Assembly: GCA_905160935.1 (NCBI GenBank)
Contig: CAJHZI010000695.1
Location: forward strand, 413,001 to 477,000
DNA from: Enchytraeus crypticus
Taxonomy: Eukaryota > Annelida > Clitellata > Enchytraeida > Enchytraeidae
Reading direction: 5' to 3'
Length of the DNA stretch: 64,000 nt
The notes under the pieces are model-generated. The model had not been told where the DNA came from, searched no databases, and saw only the letters and a list, made by a program, of their open reading frames with translations. A program made the translations under genes and the position numbers. Shown piece by piece: positions 11,278 through 21,620 of this stretch; the stretch's first letter is position 1; every line of letters begins with the position of its first letter.

Positions 11278-11321
<44 letters not shown>

Positions 11322-11350
11322 AGTGATATATATATATATATAATATATAT

Positions 11351-11385
<35 letters not shown>
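11278..11385. repeat. (TA)n microsatellite cluster
   Basis: Three adjacent TA runs upstream of gene A. Confidence 0.95.
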
Positions 11386-11388
<3 letters not shown>

Positions 11389-11571
11389 ATAGTCTAGGAC
11401 CAAGGTAACTCAAATTAAATCAGGTTATTAATAAAAAAGATAAGTCAAATTTAAATTCTCTAGGTTTTTTTATCCGCATGATTAAGTCACGGTAAACCAG
11501 ATTACTTATGTCCCTGGTTTGATTGTTGAAAGATATCAAGCTCTTAACAGCTACGGTGACATTCAGCGAAT

Positions 11572-11775
11572 ATGACGGGGCGTTCACAAGACAGGGAGGG
11601 GCTATTGACCGGGACGAGAGGGGAAATGGAGGCCCTGCCCCGGGGCGCTGTGAGGGGCCTGGCTGTGACTCAAATAGTGGCCGGGACCTTGGCCATCATA
11701 GCTCAGATTGTCATACTAGCGCTTTATCATCGCTTCTTCAACGCCATCTCACAGGGGATTTGGTGTGGCAGTGTG
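11572..11775 (+). CDS. Gene A exon 1 (start, span 1)
   Basis: ATG at 11572; 68 codons; GTAGGT donor in phase 0 directly after GIWCGSV. A second open frame over the same bases is a shadow. Confidence 0.8.
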
Positions 11776-14700
11776 GTAGGTTGATTGATTTTTTTGTTTT
11801 TGTTTGATCGTGTATTTTGACTAACTTCTTATTGGTTTTACTTATTAATTGACTCTTCCCTTCCTAGCGTAGGTTTCACTCATTCAACCATCGTTTAAAA
11901 ACCTCATCGACAGTGTTTAGACGAGCCAAACCATCACCGAGCTCTGACTTGGACACTTCCAGAATGTGATGCATAGTTTACAGAGGACCATTACACGGGC
12001 CAATATGTCTCTGTTGCAAACGTATGACATCTACACTGTGCTTTTTATAACTGATACCCCTAATTATTTTTGCAATAAAGTCATAAGGAGTTCACCCAGG
12101 TTCGTGAAATTTACAGTACTTGACCAGCTGCCAATTCTACCAAACGTGGAAAGATTTTGTTCGAATATCTTAAATAACGTGAACGTTATAGTTTTACGAA
12201 TAGTAGTGGGTCAAACAAGAAATTTTAAGTACTGGATTACGGTATGTTACATGCAGTTAAAATTATCCCCATTAAAATAATAGAGAACACGTAAAATAAA
12301 ATTTCTGCTAATAATATTTTGAATAGCTGTCAATTCTTTTCAAAACGACGTAAAATAAGTTCTGATATGTTCTTAATTGACAAAGTTATTTAACTTTTAA
12401 TGCATGCATTAAGTCTTTAGGGGTACGTGTGCTAGGCGAGAGCTCAGCCGCCCGCGAGACGATGAGAGCATCGTACAAGTGCTATGCATGCATTAAAATT
12501 CAATAACTTTGGCAATTAAGAACATATCAACACGTATTTTACGTCGTTTTGAAAAGAAATGATTGCTTTTCAAAATAGCATTAGCAGAAATTTTATGTTA
12601 CGTGTTCGCTATTATTTCATCGAGATAATTTTACGCTGCATGTAACATGCCGTAATCCTATACTGGAAATTCCTTATCTGACCCCACTCCTATTCGCAAA
12701 ACTATAACTTTCACGTTATTTCAGATATGCGAACAAAATTTCTCTACGTGTGGTCGAATTGGCTGCTGGTCAAGTACTGTAAATTTGAAGAACATCGGTG
12801 AGCTCCTTATGACTTTATTGCAAAAATAATTAGGGGTATCAGTTATAAAAACACAGTGTATATCGTGTTTCACTGCGAAAACTGACAGGAGATCTCTTTT
12901 AGCTGCGGAGAGCCCCTATTCAGAACTAAACTAAACTAAACACGCTCTGTAGTGAAATGATCAACTATGTTGATAGCTATCACTTTTAATACCACATGTT
13001 TAAACCGTTAGACAATTTAGTCCATTTTCCGTGTAACCAGTCCAGTGAATGTCCAAGATTTTGATATCAGATCAGCGCGGCTGGGATTCGAACCAGCGAG
13101 AGTTCAATTCACCTCAGGATCTGTCATTTTAAACTTCATGACGTAACCCTTACGCTATTGAGACATTCATTCAAAAGTGCATAAAGATTATAAGATAGTA
13201 GCCTAAACAACATTTGGTAAGGATTATGCTATGGTATGCATGGATGTGAAACGTGGGTCTTAAGGAAACAGGCCACCAGGAATGTAAAAGCTCAAAATTT
13301 GGTTATGGAGATGAGTAGAAAATATTAGCAATTTAGCTGGACTCAAGCAATACCATTGAAGAAGTCCTGAGAGAGTCGGTACAAGGAGACTATCGATAAT
13401 TCCATAAGATATAGGAAAAAGAGCTGCATAGGACTCATTTTAAGGAGGGATTGATTTCTAAAAGAGATCATAGAAGAAAGAATTGAAAAAGAGAAGCTGA
13501 GGCAGACCAAGATTGAGTAGCTCTCTGAAATTATAACAACAGTGACTAGCTATACTTTAATCATCATCATCAGCATCGTCATTTTCATCTTTCCTTGAAT
13601 CCCAGTTTAACCTAGGTTCGGGATACGAATGGACATTTTCACTCGTCTCTGTCTCACATAGCATCATCAGTCCATCCTTAATTTTGTATTTTACAGTAGT
13701 GAATTAAAACTTTTCAAATAACATTTTATAATTTTTAGTATTTTGTTATAATTAAATACTATAGTATTCAGCAGTACCGTCAAACTATGCGTCGTTTAGC
13801 CTATATTAGATTTATATTTTAAATTCAATTTTTATCTGCAGATTTGTCTGAATTTCTATTTTTAGTTTATATTGTGCGGAATAATTGGAGTAGTGGCGGC
13901 TCGTAAAGCTACGAAACCTTGGGTTTGTTTATCACTTGTTTATCATGTTTATCACTAGTTTATCAAGCCTATCACTCGTTTATCATGTTTATTACTTGTT
14001 TGCCATGCTTATCACTCGTTTATCATGTTTATCATTCCTTTATCATGTTTATCTCTCATTTATCAAGCTTATTACTCGTTTACCATGCTTATCACTCGTT
14101 TATCATGTTTATCTATCGTATATCATGCTTATTACTCGTCTATCAAGCTTCGTTTACCATTCCTATCACTCGTTTAGCATGCTTATCACTAGTTTATCAA
14201 GCTTATCACTCGTTTATTAAGCTTATCACTCGTTTATTAAACAAAACTACAGCTTTCTGTATAACTAAGTATTGTTTAAATAATTAACCGATTAATTGAC
14301 TGATTGATTGTTTAATTGATTAATTGATTATTTAATTGATTGGTTGATTGATTGGCTGCAGATCATAGCACGTTGATTATTTAATTGATTGATTGATTTA
14401 TTTCAGATCATATCCCACCTGATACTATGCATTCTCACATGTCTATTCTGTGCCTGTATAATTGGCCTATCAGCGCTCACTGCTGTCTATAACTATGGCT
14501 CCCTGTACAACTACGTCTTCCTCCCCTGCCACCCCCACCCCTACCTCCTAGTCCACCCCTCTACTGCCCCTCCTGGTTTCCTCACTGCCGATGCTGGGTC
14601 CACCTACAAACCGGATACGGAAGGGGATGATCGTTACGCTAATGAATATTACTATCAGGCTGTGAAAGGAGACACTGACTCGAATCCTAGCTACGACACC

Positions 14701-15890
14701 CATCCTAGCTACGACACCCATCCTAGCTACGACACCCATCCTAGCTACGACACCCCAGTCTACACTGGGAGCTATTGGGAGTCGTACTATGAAGGAGGTT
14801 ATTCGTGCTACAACGGGCGCTATGTTCTTAACGTACCGGTGAGTGGATAGAATGAGAATGCGTCACACAATTGTGCATACAATGAGAGTGTGTCACACAA
14901 TTGTGCATACAATGAGAGTGTGTCACACAATTGTGCATACAATGAGAGTGTGTCACACAATTGTGCATACAATGAGAGTGTGTCACACAATTGTGCATAC
15001 AATGAGAGTGTGTCACACAATTGTGCATACAATGAGAGTGTGTCACACAATTGTGCATACAATGAGAGTGTGTCACACAATTGTGCATACAATGAGAATG
15101 TGTCACACAATTGTTATATACTAATCAAATGATGAACGATAATGTGTCACATAGTTGTTTATATGATAATAAAATGATGAGGTTGCAGAGAAGTTACAAT
15201 TATTATGTGTATTATTAATCAACAGTTTATGTAAAGTCTTAATAATAAGAGCCAAACTTTCAGTTTGATAAAATTTGATCGAGAAAAGAACATTTTACAC
15301 TTCTGCCAGTGCTTAATTGTATTCCAATGTCATTGCCCATCCAAGTACTAACCGAGTGCGACGTTGTTTAACTTTGTTTATTTTTTACAATTACAGAGAG
15401 TTTATAGTTAATATAATAATTGAAGAGCGTTTATTTCTTACTTGCAGTGGGTGGTACAGTTCTCGATGAGCTTGCTAATGGTTGCTCTTGGTATACTGAG
15501 TGCAGTGCTTGCTGTGGTGGCCGCCACATTGTCATGCGTGCCACTGTGCTGCGATCCTCTGAAGAAAATACAGGTAAACTATCTCAGTTCTTCTTAATGT
15601 TTAAACACTCAATCAATGGAAACCTGTTTCTTATTTGAGAACTTTTAGGAAACTCTGACAAGAGCTTTATGAATAGTTATGAAGGAGTAGAATCTGCCTT
15701 CAACCCGTAACAGGAAGGTTTGGGAGATATTTTGTGTATGTCTCTTACGATATAAGTTGATTTCACTGCGTGTTTAGAGCCAATGTAGGTTGAGACAATC
15801 AATATTTTCTTACATCACAACATGACAAACGTTGATAGTTAAAATACAATAAAAGTATCCTTTCATATGTTTTAATTCACTACAATTCAA

Positions 15891-15949
<59 letters not shown>

Positions 15950-16003
15950 ACATCATCATCGTCGTCGTCGTCGTCATCATCATCGTCATCGTCATCGTCA
16001 TCG

Positions 16004-16087
<84 letters not shown>

Positions 16088-16699
16088 CCACCACCACCCA
16101 CCACACCCACCACACCACACCACCACCACCACCACCACACCACCACCACCACCACCACCACCACCACCACCACCACCACCACCACCACCACCACCACCAC
16201 CACCACCACCACCACCATCACCATCATCATCATCATCATCATCATCATCGTCATCATCATCTTCCGTTGAATCCCAGTTTATCTAGGGTCGGGATACGAA
16301 TGACTGTCTCAAATCCTCTCTGTCCTACATCATATCATCAGTCAATCCCCCATTTGAGACTTTCCATTCGTTTAAATTTTTGTAGCAATTTCTGGAGCCT
16401 AGGTGCTCTTCAATTGAAAGCCCTTTCTGACGTTGGTGTGGATCCTCAATCGCCTTCTACGACACAAGCGGTCACCGGTTGGGAAATTATTCAAACAATC
16501 CGGGCACAACACGTGAAAAATTTCACAACAATGATCACTGCTATTTAAATGAAAGGCATTATCAATTGCACTTGTTTATGTTCATTAGAGAGAGCATCAG
16601 GAACTGCATTCAGAGGAGGCTGGTGCCCTGCCCTTCAAATCTCTTCCTCTAGACCTGGAGGCAGTGAAGCAGACTAGTGGGGGTGTGACAGAGGCCTGA
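11572..16699 (+). CDS. CD20/MS4A-like four-span membrane protein A, five exons
   Basis: Exons are 11572-11775, 13866-13922, 14407-14838, 15448-15573 and 16589-16699, all joined in phase 0, giving 309 aa. Segments in order: a charged N-terminus; span 1 (LAVTQIVAGTLAIIAQIVIL) and the IWCGSV turn; span 2 (FILCGIIGVVAARK); span 3 (ISHLILCILTCLFCACIIG); a loop of about 110 aa rich in Tyr with two Cys; span 4 (FSMSLLMVALGILSAVLAVV); a 36-aa tail with LPFKSLP. One span per exon, the G-I-W-x-G junction after span 1 and small-residue spans fit the CD20/MS4A family, which acts at plasma or intracellular membranes as channel- or receptor-associated proteins. Compared with genes B and C downstream, exon 3 is more than four times longer. 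The exact ligand or partner cannot be told. Another tetraspan family is possible, but the exon layout shared by three genes is firm. Confidence 0.8.
12032..12860. repeat. 829-bp foldback with about 380-bp arms
   Basis: The arms 12032-12411 and 12484-12860 are inverted copies. ACTGATACCCCTAATTATTT is mirrored at 12825-12845, GGATTACGGTATGTTACATG at 12635-12655 and AATGCATGCATTAA near the loop. There are scattered mismatches and small gaps. The 72-base loop is more GC-rich and has its own short stem. No transposase frame is present. Probably a foldback or long-TIR MITE. Confidence 0.85.
12940..13175 (-). mobile_element. tRNA-derived SINE, family SB
   Basis: Reverse-strand copy: TGATCAACTATGTTGATAGC, TTTAAACCGTTAGACAATTT, box B as GGCTGGGATTCGAACC. 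Confidence 0.7.
13215..13530 (+). pseudogene. Dead RTE1 LINE fragment
   Basis: Broken frames still show GCETWVLRK, the block equivalent to RISWTQKVTNEE, and the RWIGHILRG-like block, then GGCAGACCAAGATTGAG in place of the GRPRLG codons. Confidence 0.65.
13560..13680 (-). mobile_element. Retroelement tail, family TD
   Basis: ATC-rich run then CCTTGAATCCCAGTTTAACC and TTCGGGATACGAATGG. Confidence 0.55.
13866..13922 (+). CDS. Gene A exon 2 (span 2)
   Basis: Nineteen codons (FILCGIIGVVAARKATKPW) between TTTTTAG and a weak GTTTGT donor. The equivalent exons of genes B and C are also exactly 19 codons, which supports these borders over the CTGCAG at 13842. Confidence 0.85.
13925..14240. repeat. 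20-bp tandem satellite in gene A intron 2
   Basis: Unit TTATCACTCGTTTATCATGT with variants, beginning within a few bases of the exon 2 donor. Two overlapping long frames (ITRLS/YHSFI repeats) are products of the array. Confidence 0.9.
14407..14838 (+). CDS. Gene A exon 3 (span 3 and large loop)
   Basis: Acceptor TTTCAG, donor GTGAGT, 144 codons. After span 3 comes a probable lumenal/extracellular loop with FLPCHPHPYLLVHPS and a fourfold PSYDTH repeat from an 18-bp coding minisatellite (14686-14757). Then follow several YY/WESYY stretches and a SCYNGRY segment that supplies the second loop cysteine. Confidence 0.85.
14851..15116. repeat. 30-bp minisatellite, nine units
   Basis: Units begin every 30 bases from 14851 with AATGAGAGTGTGTCACACAA. 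The first and last units carry GAGAATG, while the seven between are identical. The array starts 12 bases after the exon 3 border. Each unit contains the palindrome CACAATTGTG. Frames open on both strands across it are artefacts of 30 being divisible by 3. Confidence 0.97.
15310..15385 (-). mobile_element. 5S rRNA-derived SINE fragment, family S5
   Basis: The reverse complement reads ACTCGGTTAGTACTTGGATG, matching the internal control region of animal 5S rRNA, preceded by a degraded AAGTTAAACAACG. It is in a gene A intron. Confidence 0.65.
15448..15573 (+). CDS. Gene A exon 4 (span 4)
   Basis: Acceptor CTTGCAG, donor GTAAAC, 42 codons from WVVQFSMSL to CCDPLKKIQ. The cluster CVPLCC at the membrane exit could be palmitoylated. 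Confidence 0.85.
15893..16260. repeat. ATC/ACC trinucleotide mega-array
   Basis: About 370 bases of ATC, GTC and ACC trinucleotides with a long pure ACC block. It ends exactly at a TD retroelement tail (16262). Frames of polyaspartate, polymethionine or polyvaline on the other strand are not genes. Confidence 0.97.
16262..16475 (-). mobile_element. Retroelement tail, family TD, longest copy
   Basis: CCGTTGAATCCCAGTTTATC then TCGGGATACGAATGACTGTC, CCCCATTTGAGACTTTCC and downstream unique sequence. Same family as 10575-10735. Confidence 0.6.
16589..16699 (+). CDS. Gene A exon 5 (tail, stop)
   Basis: Acceptor TTCATTAG; 36 codons REHQELHSEEAGALPFKSLP... then TGA. Exon length equals that of gene B exon 5, and the LP-x-KSLP motif is shared. 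Confidence 0.8.
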   Translation, partial: REHQELHSEEAGALPFKSLPLDLEAVKQTSGGVTEA

Positions 16700-16720
16700 G
16701 CTCTCTGAAGGCTGCAGCTA

Positions 16721-16760
16721 GGTAACCTTGGTAACCATGACCTTGGTTACCAAGGTTACC
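16721..16760 (+). other. Perfect 16-bp hairpin in the gene A 3' UTR
   Basis: GGTAACCTTGGTAACC is followed by eight bases and its exact reverse complement, about 20 bases after the stop codon. A transcript would fold into a strong stem-loop. Confidence 0.8.
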
Positions 16761-16794
16761 CTGGACTGCACTGACAGAGCTGATTGGCTGAGAA

Positions 16795-16831
<37 letters not shown>

Positions 16832-16836
16832 GAGGG
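16795..16836. repeat. (GA)n microsatellite
   Basis: GA run downstream of gene A. Confidence 0.9.
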
Positions 16837-16926
16837 AGAAGATCGGAATCAGTGCTGACGGCTGGTGGTGCTTAGCTGATGTAAAAAATTTCGTTTAATG
16901 GCAGATCCACGGCTCTGGAACTCAAG

Positions 16927-16932
16927 AATAAA
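16927..16932 (+). terminator. Possible polyadenylation signal of gene A
   Basis: AATAAA about 230 bases after the stop codon, the first canonical signal downstream. Confidence 0.5.
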
Positions 16933-17025
16933 ATTTAGAATATATTCTTAGATAACATTGTAATATATCGGTGGGAGATAAACTTAGTATTACTGTAATT
17001 ATAAACATCAATTTTATTGATATAA

Positions 17026-17534
17026 TAAAATCTTTTTTCAGTTTACCAGGTAGGTCGAGACAATCTATCTGCTATCTAAGACATCTTAGAATTAGAAAGA
17101 GCTTGTCACCTCGACTATAGACCTATAGGCTACAGTAGTCGGTCTAAAATTTTGTAGAACACTAATATCACAATGAAGCTGTAAGCTCATACGTAATATT
17201 AATGTGCTTTATAATTTCAGGTTCTAACGTGACTACTGCCATCATTATCAACGTGAATAACTCATTAATAAATTAACTAACTAATATATTAATGAGGAGG
17301 TATTCACGTTGATAATGATGGCAGTAGTCACGTTAGAACCTGAAATTATAAAGCACATTAATATTACGTATGAGCTTACAGCTTCATTGTGATATTAGTG
17401 TTCTACAAAATTTTAGACCGACTACTGTAGCCTATAGGTCTATAGTCGAGGTGACAAGCTCTTTCTAATTCTAAGATGTCTTAGATAGCAGATAGATTGT
17501 CTCGACCTACCTGGTAAACTGAAAAAAGATTTTA
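17026..17534. repeat. 509-bp perfect palindrome (234-bp arms)
   Basis: 17026-17259 and 17301-17534 are exact reverse complements as far as I can read, with a 41-base spacer that also has a CTCATTAATA/TATTAATGAG pair. No open frame and no clear target-site duplication. It lies about 330 bases downstream of the gene A stop codon. Confidence 0.95.
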
Positions 17535-17629
17535 GTTAACTTTCAACGCTAAGAGTAGTGTGTAGGATCCAGATATTACTGATTGATCATCTCTCCCTGC
17601 AGGATTGGAACGTCCTATATATACCTAAC

Positions 17630-17772
17630 AGGCTGGAGCCAGTGGCGATGTCGGTAAGATATTCGATCGCGGATCAGTATATGCGGGGTTCAAATCCTGG
17701 GCTAGTCCGTCACTGACATCGCTTTCGAGTGAGGAAACTGACGTTAACATTAGCTTTACCAGCTTTTTTCTT
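17630..17772 (+). mobile_element. tRNA-derived SINE, family SA
   Basis: GGCTGGAGCCAGTGGCGATG head, box B GGGTTCAAATCCTGG, body CACTGACATCGCTTTCGAGT and end TTAGCTTTACCAGC. Twelve copies occur in the window. Confidence 0.8.
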
Positions 17773-17779
17773 TTTTGAC

Positions 17780-18225
17780 AGCATGAATTTGATTCAACTG
17801 ATGAATTACACCAGGTAGGACCATGGGAGGCCACACTCTAGGTTCTCATTAGGCCAATGGATCTGGCCCAGCTTCGCAAATACATTGAGATGATGAAAAC
17901 ATAACTTTAAAATTGCTCCCGAAAGCATTATAGGACGCATTGGACTACGGAAGATTGATTGTATATCTGTTCTATAAAGTAATTAGATTAGTACCTTAGC
18001 TCCAAGGAGCACAAATAGCCCGAGGCGACAAGTCACTGCTCAGCTAGTGACTTTGTTTAAAACAAGATTTCATTAAAAAAATGTTAAACTATGATGATTT
18101 TAAGAAAGAGAACGTCCATATTTAACAGAATTCAACTGCGCATTGTAAAACATACTGAATTTCATACCCTAATATACTGTATAGTATAAAATTAGAAGAA
18201 GAAGAACAGCAAGAAGCAAACGGTT
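17780..18225. other. Intergenic, nothing recognised
   Basis: Between an SA SINE and a satellite; no gene-like segment seen. Confidence 0.4.
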
Positions 18226-18229
18226 TAAA

Positions 18230-18765
18230 GATGTGTTCGATCCGTACCGCTGCAATCTATGCTGTACTATGGTATACATATATACAGTATCACTACAATC
18301 TATGCTGTACTAAGGTATACATATATACAGTATCACTACAATCTATGCTGTATTATGGCATAAATATATACAGTACCACTACAATCTATGCTGTACTATG
18401 GTATACCTTACCGCTGCAATCTATGCTTTACTATGGCATACGTATATACTGCACCAGTACAAGCTATGATCTACTATAACATATCGTACCACTGCATGGT
18501 ATGCTCTACTATGATATACAGTAGTACTGTATTTTACGCTCTGCTATGGCATAATGTACCATTTTATTCTATACTCCACTATGATACACAGTACCACAGC
18601 ATTCTATGCTATACTATGATACACTGTACCTCTGCATTCTATGTTCTACAACGATATACCATGCCACTGCATTCTATTCTATACCACTATAGAAGGTTCC
18701 ACTGCATTCTATGCTCTACTATGATGTACCGTACCGGCGCGGCAATTAAGCAATCCGGCTTTCCG
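18230..18765. repeat. Divergent tandem repeat of about 43 bp
   Basis: Repeated TGCTGTACTATGGTATACAT and CAGTATCACTACAATCTATG blocks that decay in identity to the right. The Tyr/Cys/Met-rich frames over it are products of the repeat. Confidence 0.85.
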
Positions 18766-18774
18766 AAGTAGCCT

Positions 18775-19260
18775 AATTAAGCTGGTATCGGCTCGAATCA
18801 AAACAATACTATAATAGTCTGTAATCAACTTTAATATGAACGTGTCATAACCTAATAACAATAATAATAAAATAAGTAAAAATAATAAAGTAAAAAATAA
18901 GTGAAAATAATAAGTCAATTGTGACAGTCATAATATTATAGTTTACTCTGTATTCATCAAAATGTACAGCCTATACAATTACATTATTATATAGCTACGT
19001 AATTTATAGACTATAGTAGTGCCTAGTAGGCCTATGTAAGATTTTATTAGAAGTATAAAATAATAAAAATAATACCATAGACTTTTACTATTAAGCTATC
19101 AATGATCATTGTGTAGTAAAATCATCTTGTAATTTCAAGAAGATCGATTCTTTTATAATGTCAGTCTTGTCAGTCATATTAAGTTAATGAAGCATTAATA
19201 ATAATAATAATAATAGCCATTAATATACTAAATATAATGGTTATTTAATAATAACCATTA
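18775..19260. other. AT-rich intergenic stretch
   Basis: AAT-type microsatellites around 18850-18910 and 19197-19215; no gene seen. Confidence 0.5.
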
Positions 19261-19264
19261 AAAA

Positions 19265-19500
19265 CGGCGGGATTAGCGCACTTGGTTTAGTTGCGCGTCA
19301 ATTATCGAAGTTAAGTTGCATCGACCTCGGTTAGTACTTTGTGGGTGACCACCTTGGAAGACCAAGTGTTGGTAAAAGCTTAGGAAGGAAAAAATCTCAG
19401 GGTGATGGAAGGTTATTATTAAATCCGCGCCGGCTGCAATTGATGCGCCATCAAAAGGCAACGATTACTAATAACCATGGAGAAGAAGGAGGAAATGGGT
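19265..19500 (+). mobile_element. 5S rRNA-derived SINE, family S5, best copy
   Basis: The first about 118 bases follow 5S rRNA along its length: GAAGTTAAGTTGC, CCTCGGTTAGTACTT, GGGTGACCACCTTGGAAGAC and GTGTTGGTAAAAGCTT. Many substitutions show it is not a working 5S gene. A tail with GATTACTAATAACCATGG follows, also seen inverted near 31160. This is the SINE3 type of organisation. Confidence 0.75.
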
Positions 19501-19529
19501 CTTAAGCAAGCATTCTAAACAAGTATCTG

Positions 19530-20040
19530 GGTCAGTAGAGATCAGTAGAGATCAGTAGAGATCAATAGAGATCAGCAGAGATCAGTAGAGATCAGTAGAG
19601 ATCAGTAGAGATCAGTAGAGATCAATAGAGATCAGTAGGGATCAGTAGAGATCAGTAGAGATCAGTAGAGATCAGTAGAGATTAATAGAGATCAGTAGAG
19701 ATCAGTAGAGATCAATAGAGATCAGTAGAGATCAGTAGAGGTCAGTAGAGATCATAGAGATCAGTAGAGATCAGTTGAGATCAGTAGAGATCAGTAGAGA
19801 TCAATAGAGATCAGTAGAGATCAACAGAGATCAGTAGAGATCAGTAGAGATCAGTAGAGATCAATAGAGATCAGTAGAGATTAGTAGAGATCAGTGGAGA
19901 TCAATAGAGATTAGTAGAGATCAATAGAGATCAATAGAGATTAGTAGAGATCAGTAGAGATCAGTAGAGATCAGTAGAGATCATTAGAGATCAGTATGGA
20001 TCAGTAGAGATCAATAGAGATCAGTAGAGATCAGTAGATT
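19530..20040. repeat. 10-bp tandem satellite
   Basis: Unit ATCAGTAGAG, about 50 copies with AATAGAG and TTAGTAGAG variants. Confidence 0.97.
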
Positions 20041-20114
20041 GCTTTGCTTTCAAGCTACTATCAGTCGCTGTAGCTAAAATGATTTAGTTTTGCTTCGATG
20101 ATTTTAATTGGACA

Positions 20115-20630
20115 TGCACATGTGTTGCTGAGTGTATTTGCATGTATTGCTGAGTGTGTATGCATGCATTTCTAGGTGTGTTTACATGCATGATTGGGCG
20201 TGCATGCAGGTATTGCTGAGTGTGTATGCATGTATAGCTGAGTGTGTATGCATGTATTGCTAGGTGTGTATGCATATATTGCTAGGTGTGTATGCAAGTT
20301 TGCTAATTTTGCTGGGTGTGTGCATGTATTGCTGAGTGTTTATGCATGCATTGCTAGGTGTGTATGCATGTATTGCTGAGTTTGTATTTATGCATTGCTA
20401 GGTGTGTATGCATGTATGGTTGGGCGTGTTTGCATGTATTGCTAGGTGTGTATGCTTGTATTGCTAGTTTGCTGGGTGTGTATGCATGTATGGCTGGGTG
20501 TGTATGCATGTATGGTTGGGCGTGTTTGCATGTAGTGTTAGGTGTGTATGCTTGTATTGCTAGTTTGCTGAGTGTGTATGCATGTATGGCTGGGTGTGTG
20601 GATGTACGCATGTATAGCTGGGTGTGTGTG
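20115..20630. repeat. 22-bp tandem satellite
   Basis: Unit TGCATGTATTGCTGAGTGTG plus TA, with GGTTGGGCGTG variants and higher-order blocks. Frames on both strands (cysteine/methionine-rich and histidine-rich) are artefacts. Confidence 0.95.
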
Positions 20631-20634
20631 AAAA

Positions 20635-20940
20635 TTGCGCTCCGCATTTTAAAAAGGTAGTATCTGGTTTACTCGTGCAATTGTATAATGTCTACGTTGT
20701 ATCATTTGATTTAAAAATAGCAAGCAATCAAAGAATTGCAAAACCATGACAATGTTTAAGTTTTGTTCGCTGAGTAGCACCCTGACATGACGCACGTGTT
20801 TACCTACCCTCCATGTCTAGTCACTGTTTTCGTTGTTTCCCTGTCAACCTCCTCTCTCTCTCTCTCTCTCTCTCCATGGTTACTGTTAATGTTTGCTTTT
20901 GGTCAACAGTTGTGCGGGTGATTCAAGTACTAATACTATT
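20635..20940. other. Intergenic with (CT)n and an S5-like tail
   Basis: CCATGGTTACTGTTAATG and a preceding CT run resemble the S5 SINE tail in reverse; otherwise nothing is recognised. Confidence 0.4.
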
Positions 20941-20944
20941 TCTC

Positions 20945-21620
20945 TCTTAGTGCACTGCCCACCGGCAGGTCCATGGTATATAACGCCTCCAATCTTCTCT
21001 GTCTTCCGCATTCCTCTACATGTCCACATATGAGTGGGTCTTTAAATCATCTAACATACCTAATCTCGGTCTTCCTCTGCCTTTATTTCCTTCCATTCTA
21101 CCTTCTATGACCTCTAGTAATAGACCTTCTCCCCTTAGAATGTGTCCTATCCAACTCTTGTTCCTATTTCTTAATACATTTATCAACTGTCTATCTGTGC
21201 CAACTCTCTCCAGAACTTCCTCATTTGTAACTTTTTGAGTCAAGCTAATCCTCTCCATTTTTCTTCAAATGCACATTTCCAATGCCTCCAGTTTCCTAAT
21301 ATCTTCCTTCCTTAAGGTCCATGTTTCACATCCATGCAATATCGTGGTCCAAACCAGAGTTTTTACTATCTTCATGTTTTTGTGTTTCTTAAGACTTTTT
21401 CCTAAAAGTTCTTTTCTACTACCAAAGGCCGCTTTTGCTTGTGCAATCCTACTGCATATTTCAGTCTCACATTTCCCGGTATCGGTTATAGTATGACCAC
21501 ATATTTGAAACTCCTTACCTGTTCTAATTTCGTGCCATTTATTGTGATATTATCTTCACCTTTATTATTGGACACTCTCATAACCTTGGTAGTAATACTA
21601 ATAATGAATAATGATACCAA
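20945..21620 (-). pseudogene. RTE1 LINE 3' end, inverted
   Basis: The minus strand encodes MERISLTQKVTNEEVLE, SWIGHILRGEGLLLE and [19 protein letters not shown]. The 3' tail (GCAGTGCACTAAGAG) abuts a short GA run. Upstream codons for the FKYLGHTIT-type block lie near 21480-21520. Confidence 0.8.

Larger units (their letters stand above)
11776..13865 (+). other. Gene A intron 1
   Basis: Holds the 829-bp foldback, an SB SINE, a dead RTE1 copy and a TD tail. Confidence 0.75.

Noticed and set aside
13842..13865. CTGCAG at 13842 as the acceptor of gene A exon 2
   Set aside because: It would lengthen the exon beyond the 19 codons fixed in genes B and C and shift the phase-0 plan.
14820..15132. 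Overlapping 80-96 codon frames on both strands
   Set aside because: The 30-bp repeat length is a multiple of three, so several frames stay open automatically.
15810..16260. Polymethionine, polyvaline and polyaspartate frames
   Set aside because: They are translations of an ATC/ACC microsatellite and have no gene context.
19265..19382. Functional 5S rRNA gene
   Set aside because: Too many substitutions in invariant positions and it continues into a SINE tail.
20354..20660. Cysteine-rich secreted peptide frame
   Set aside because: It is a product of the 22-bp satellite; both strands are equally open.
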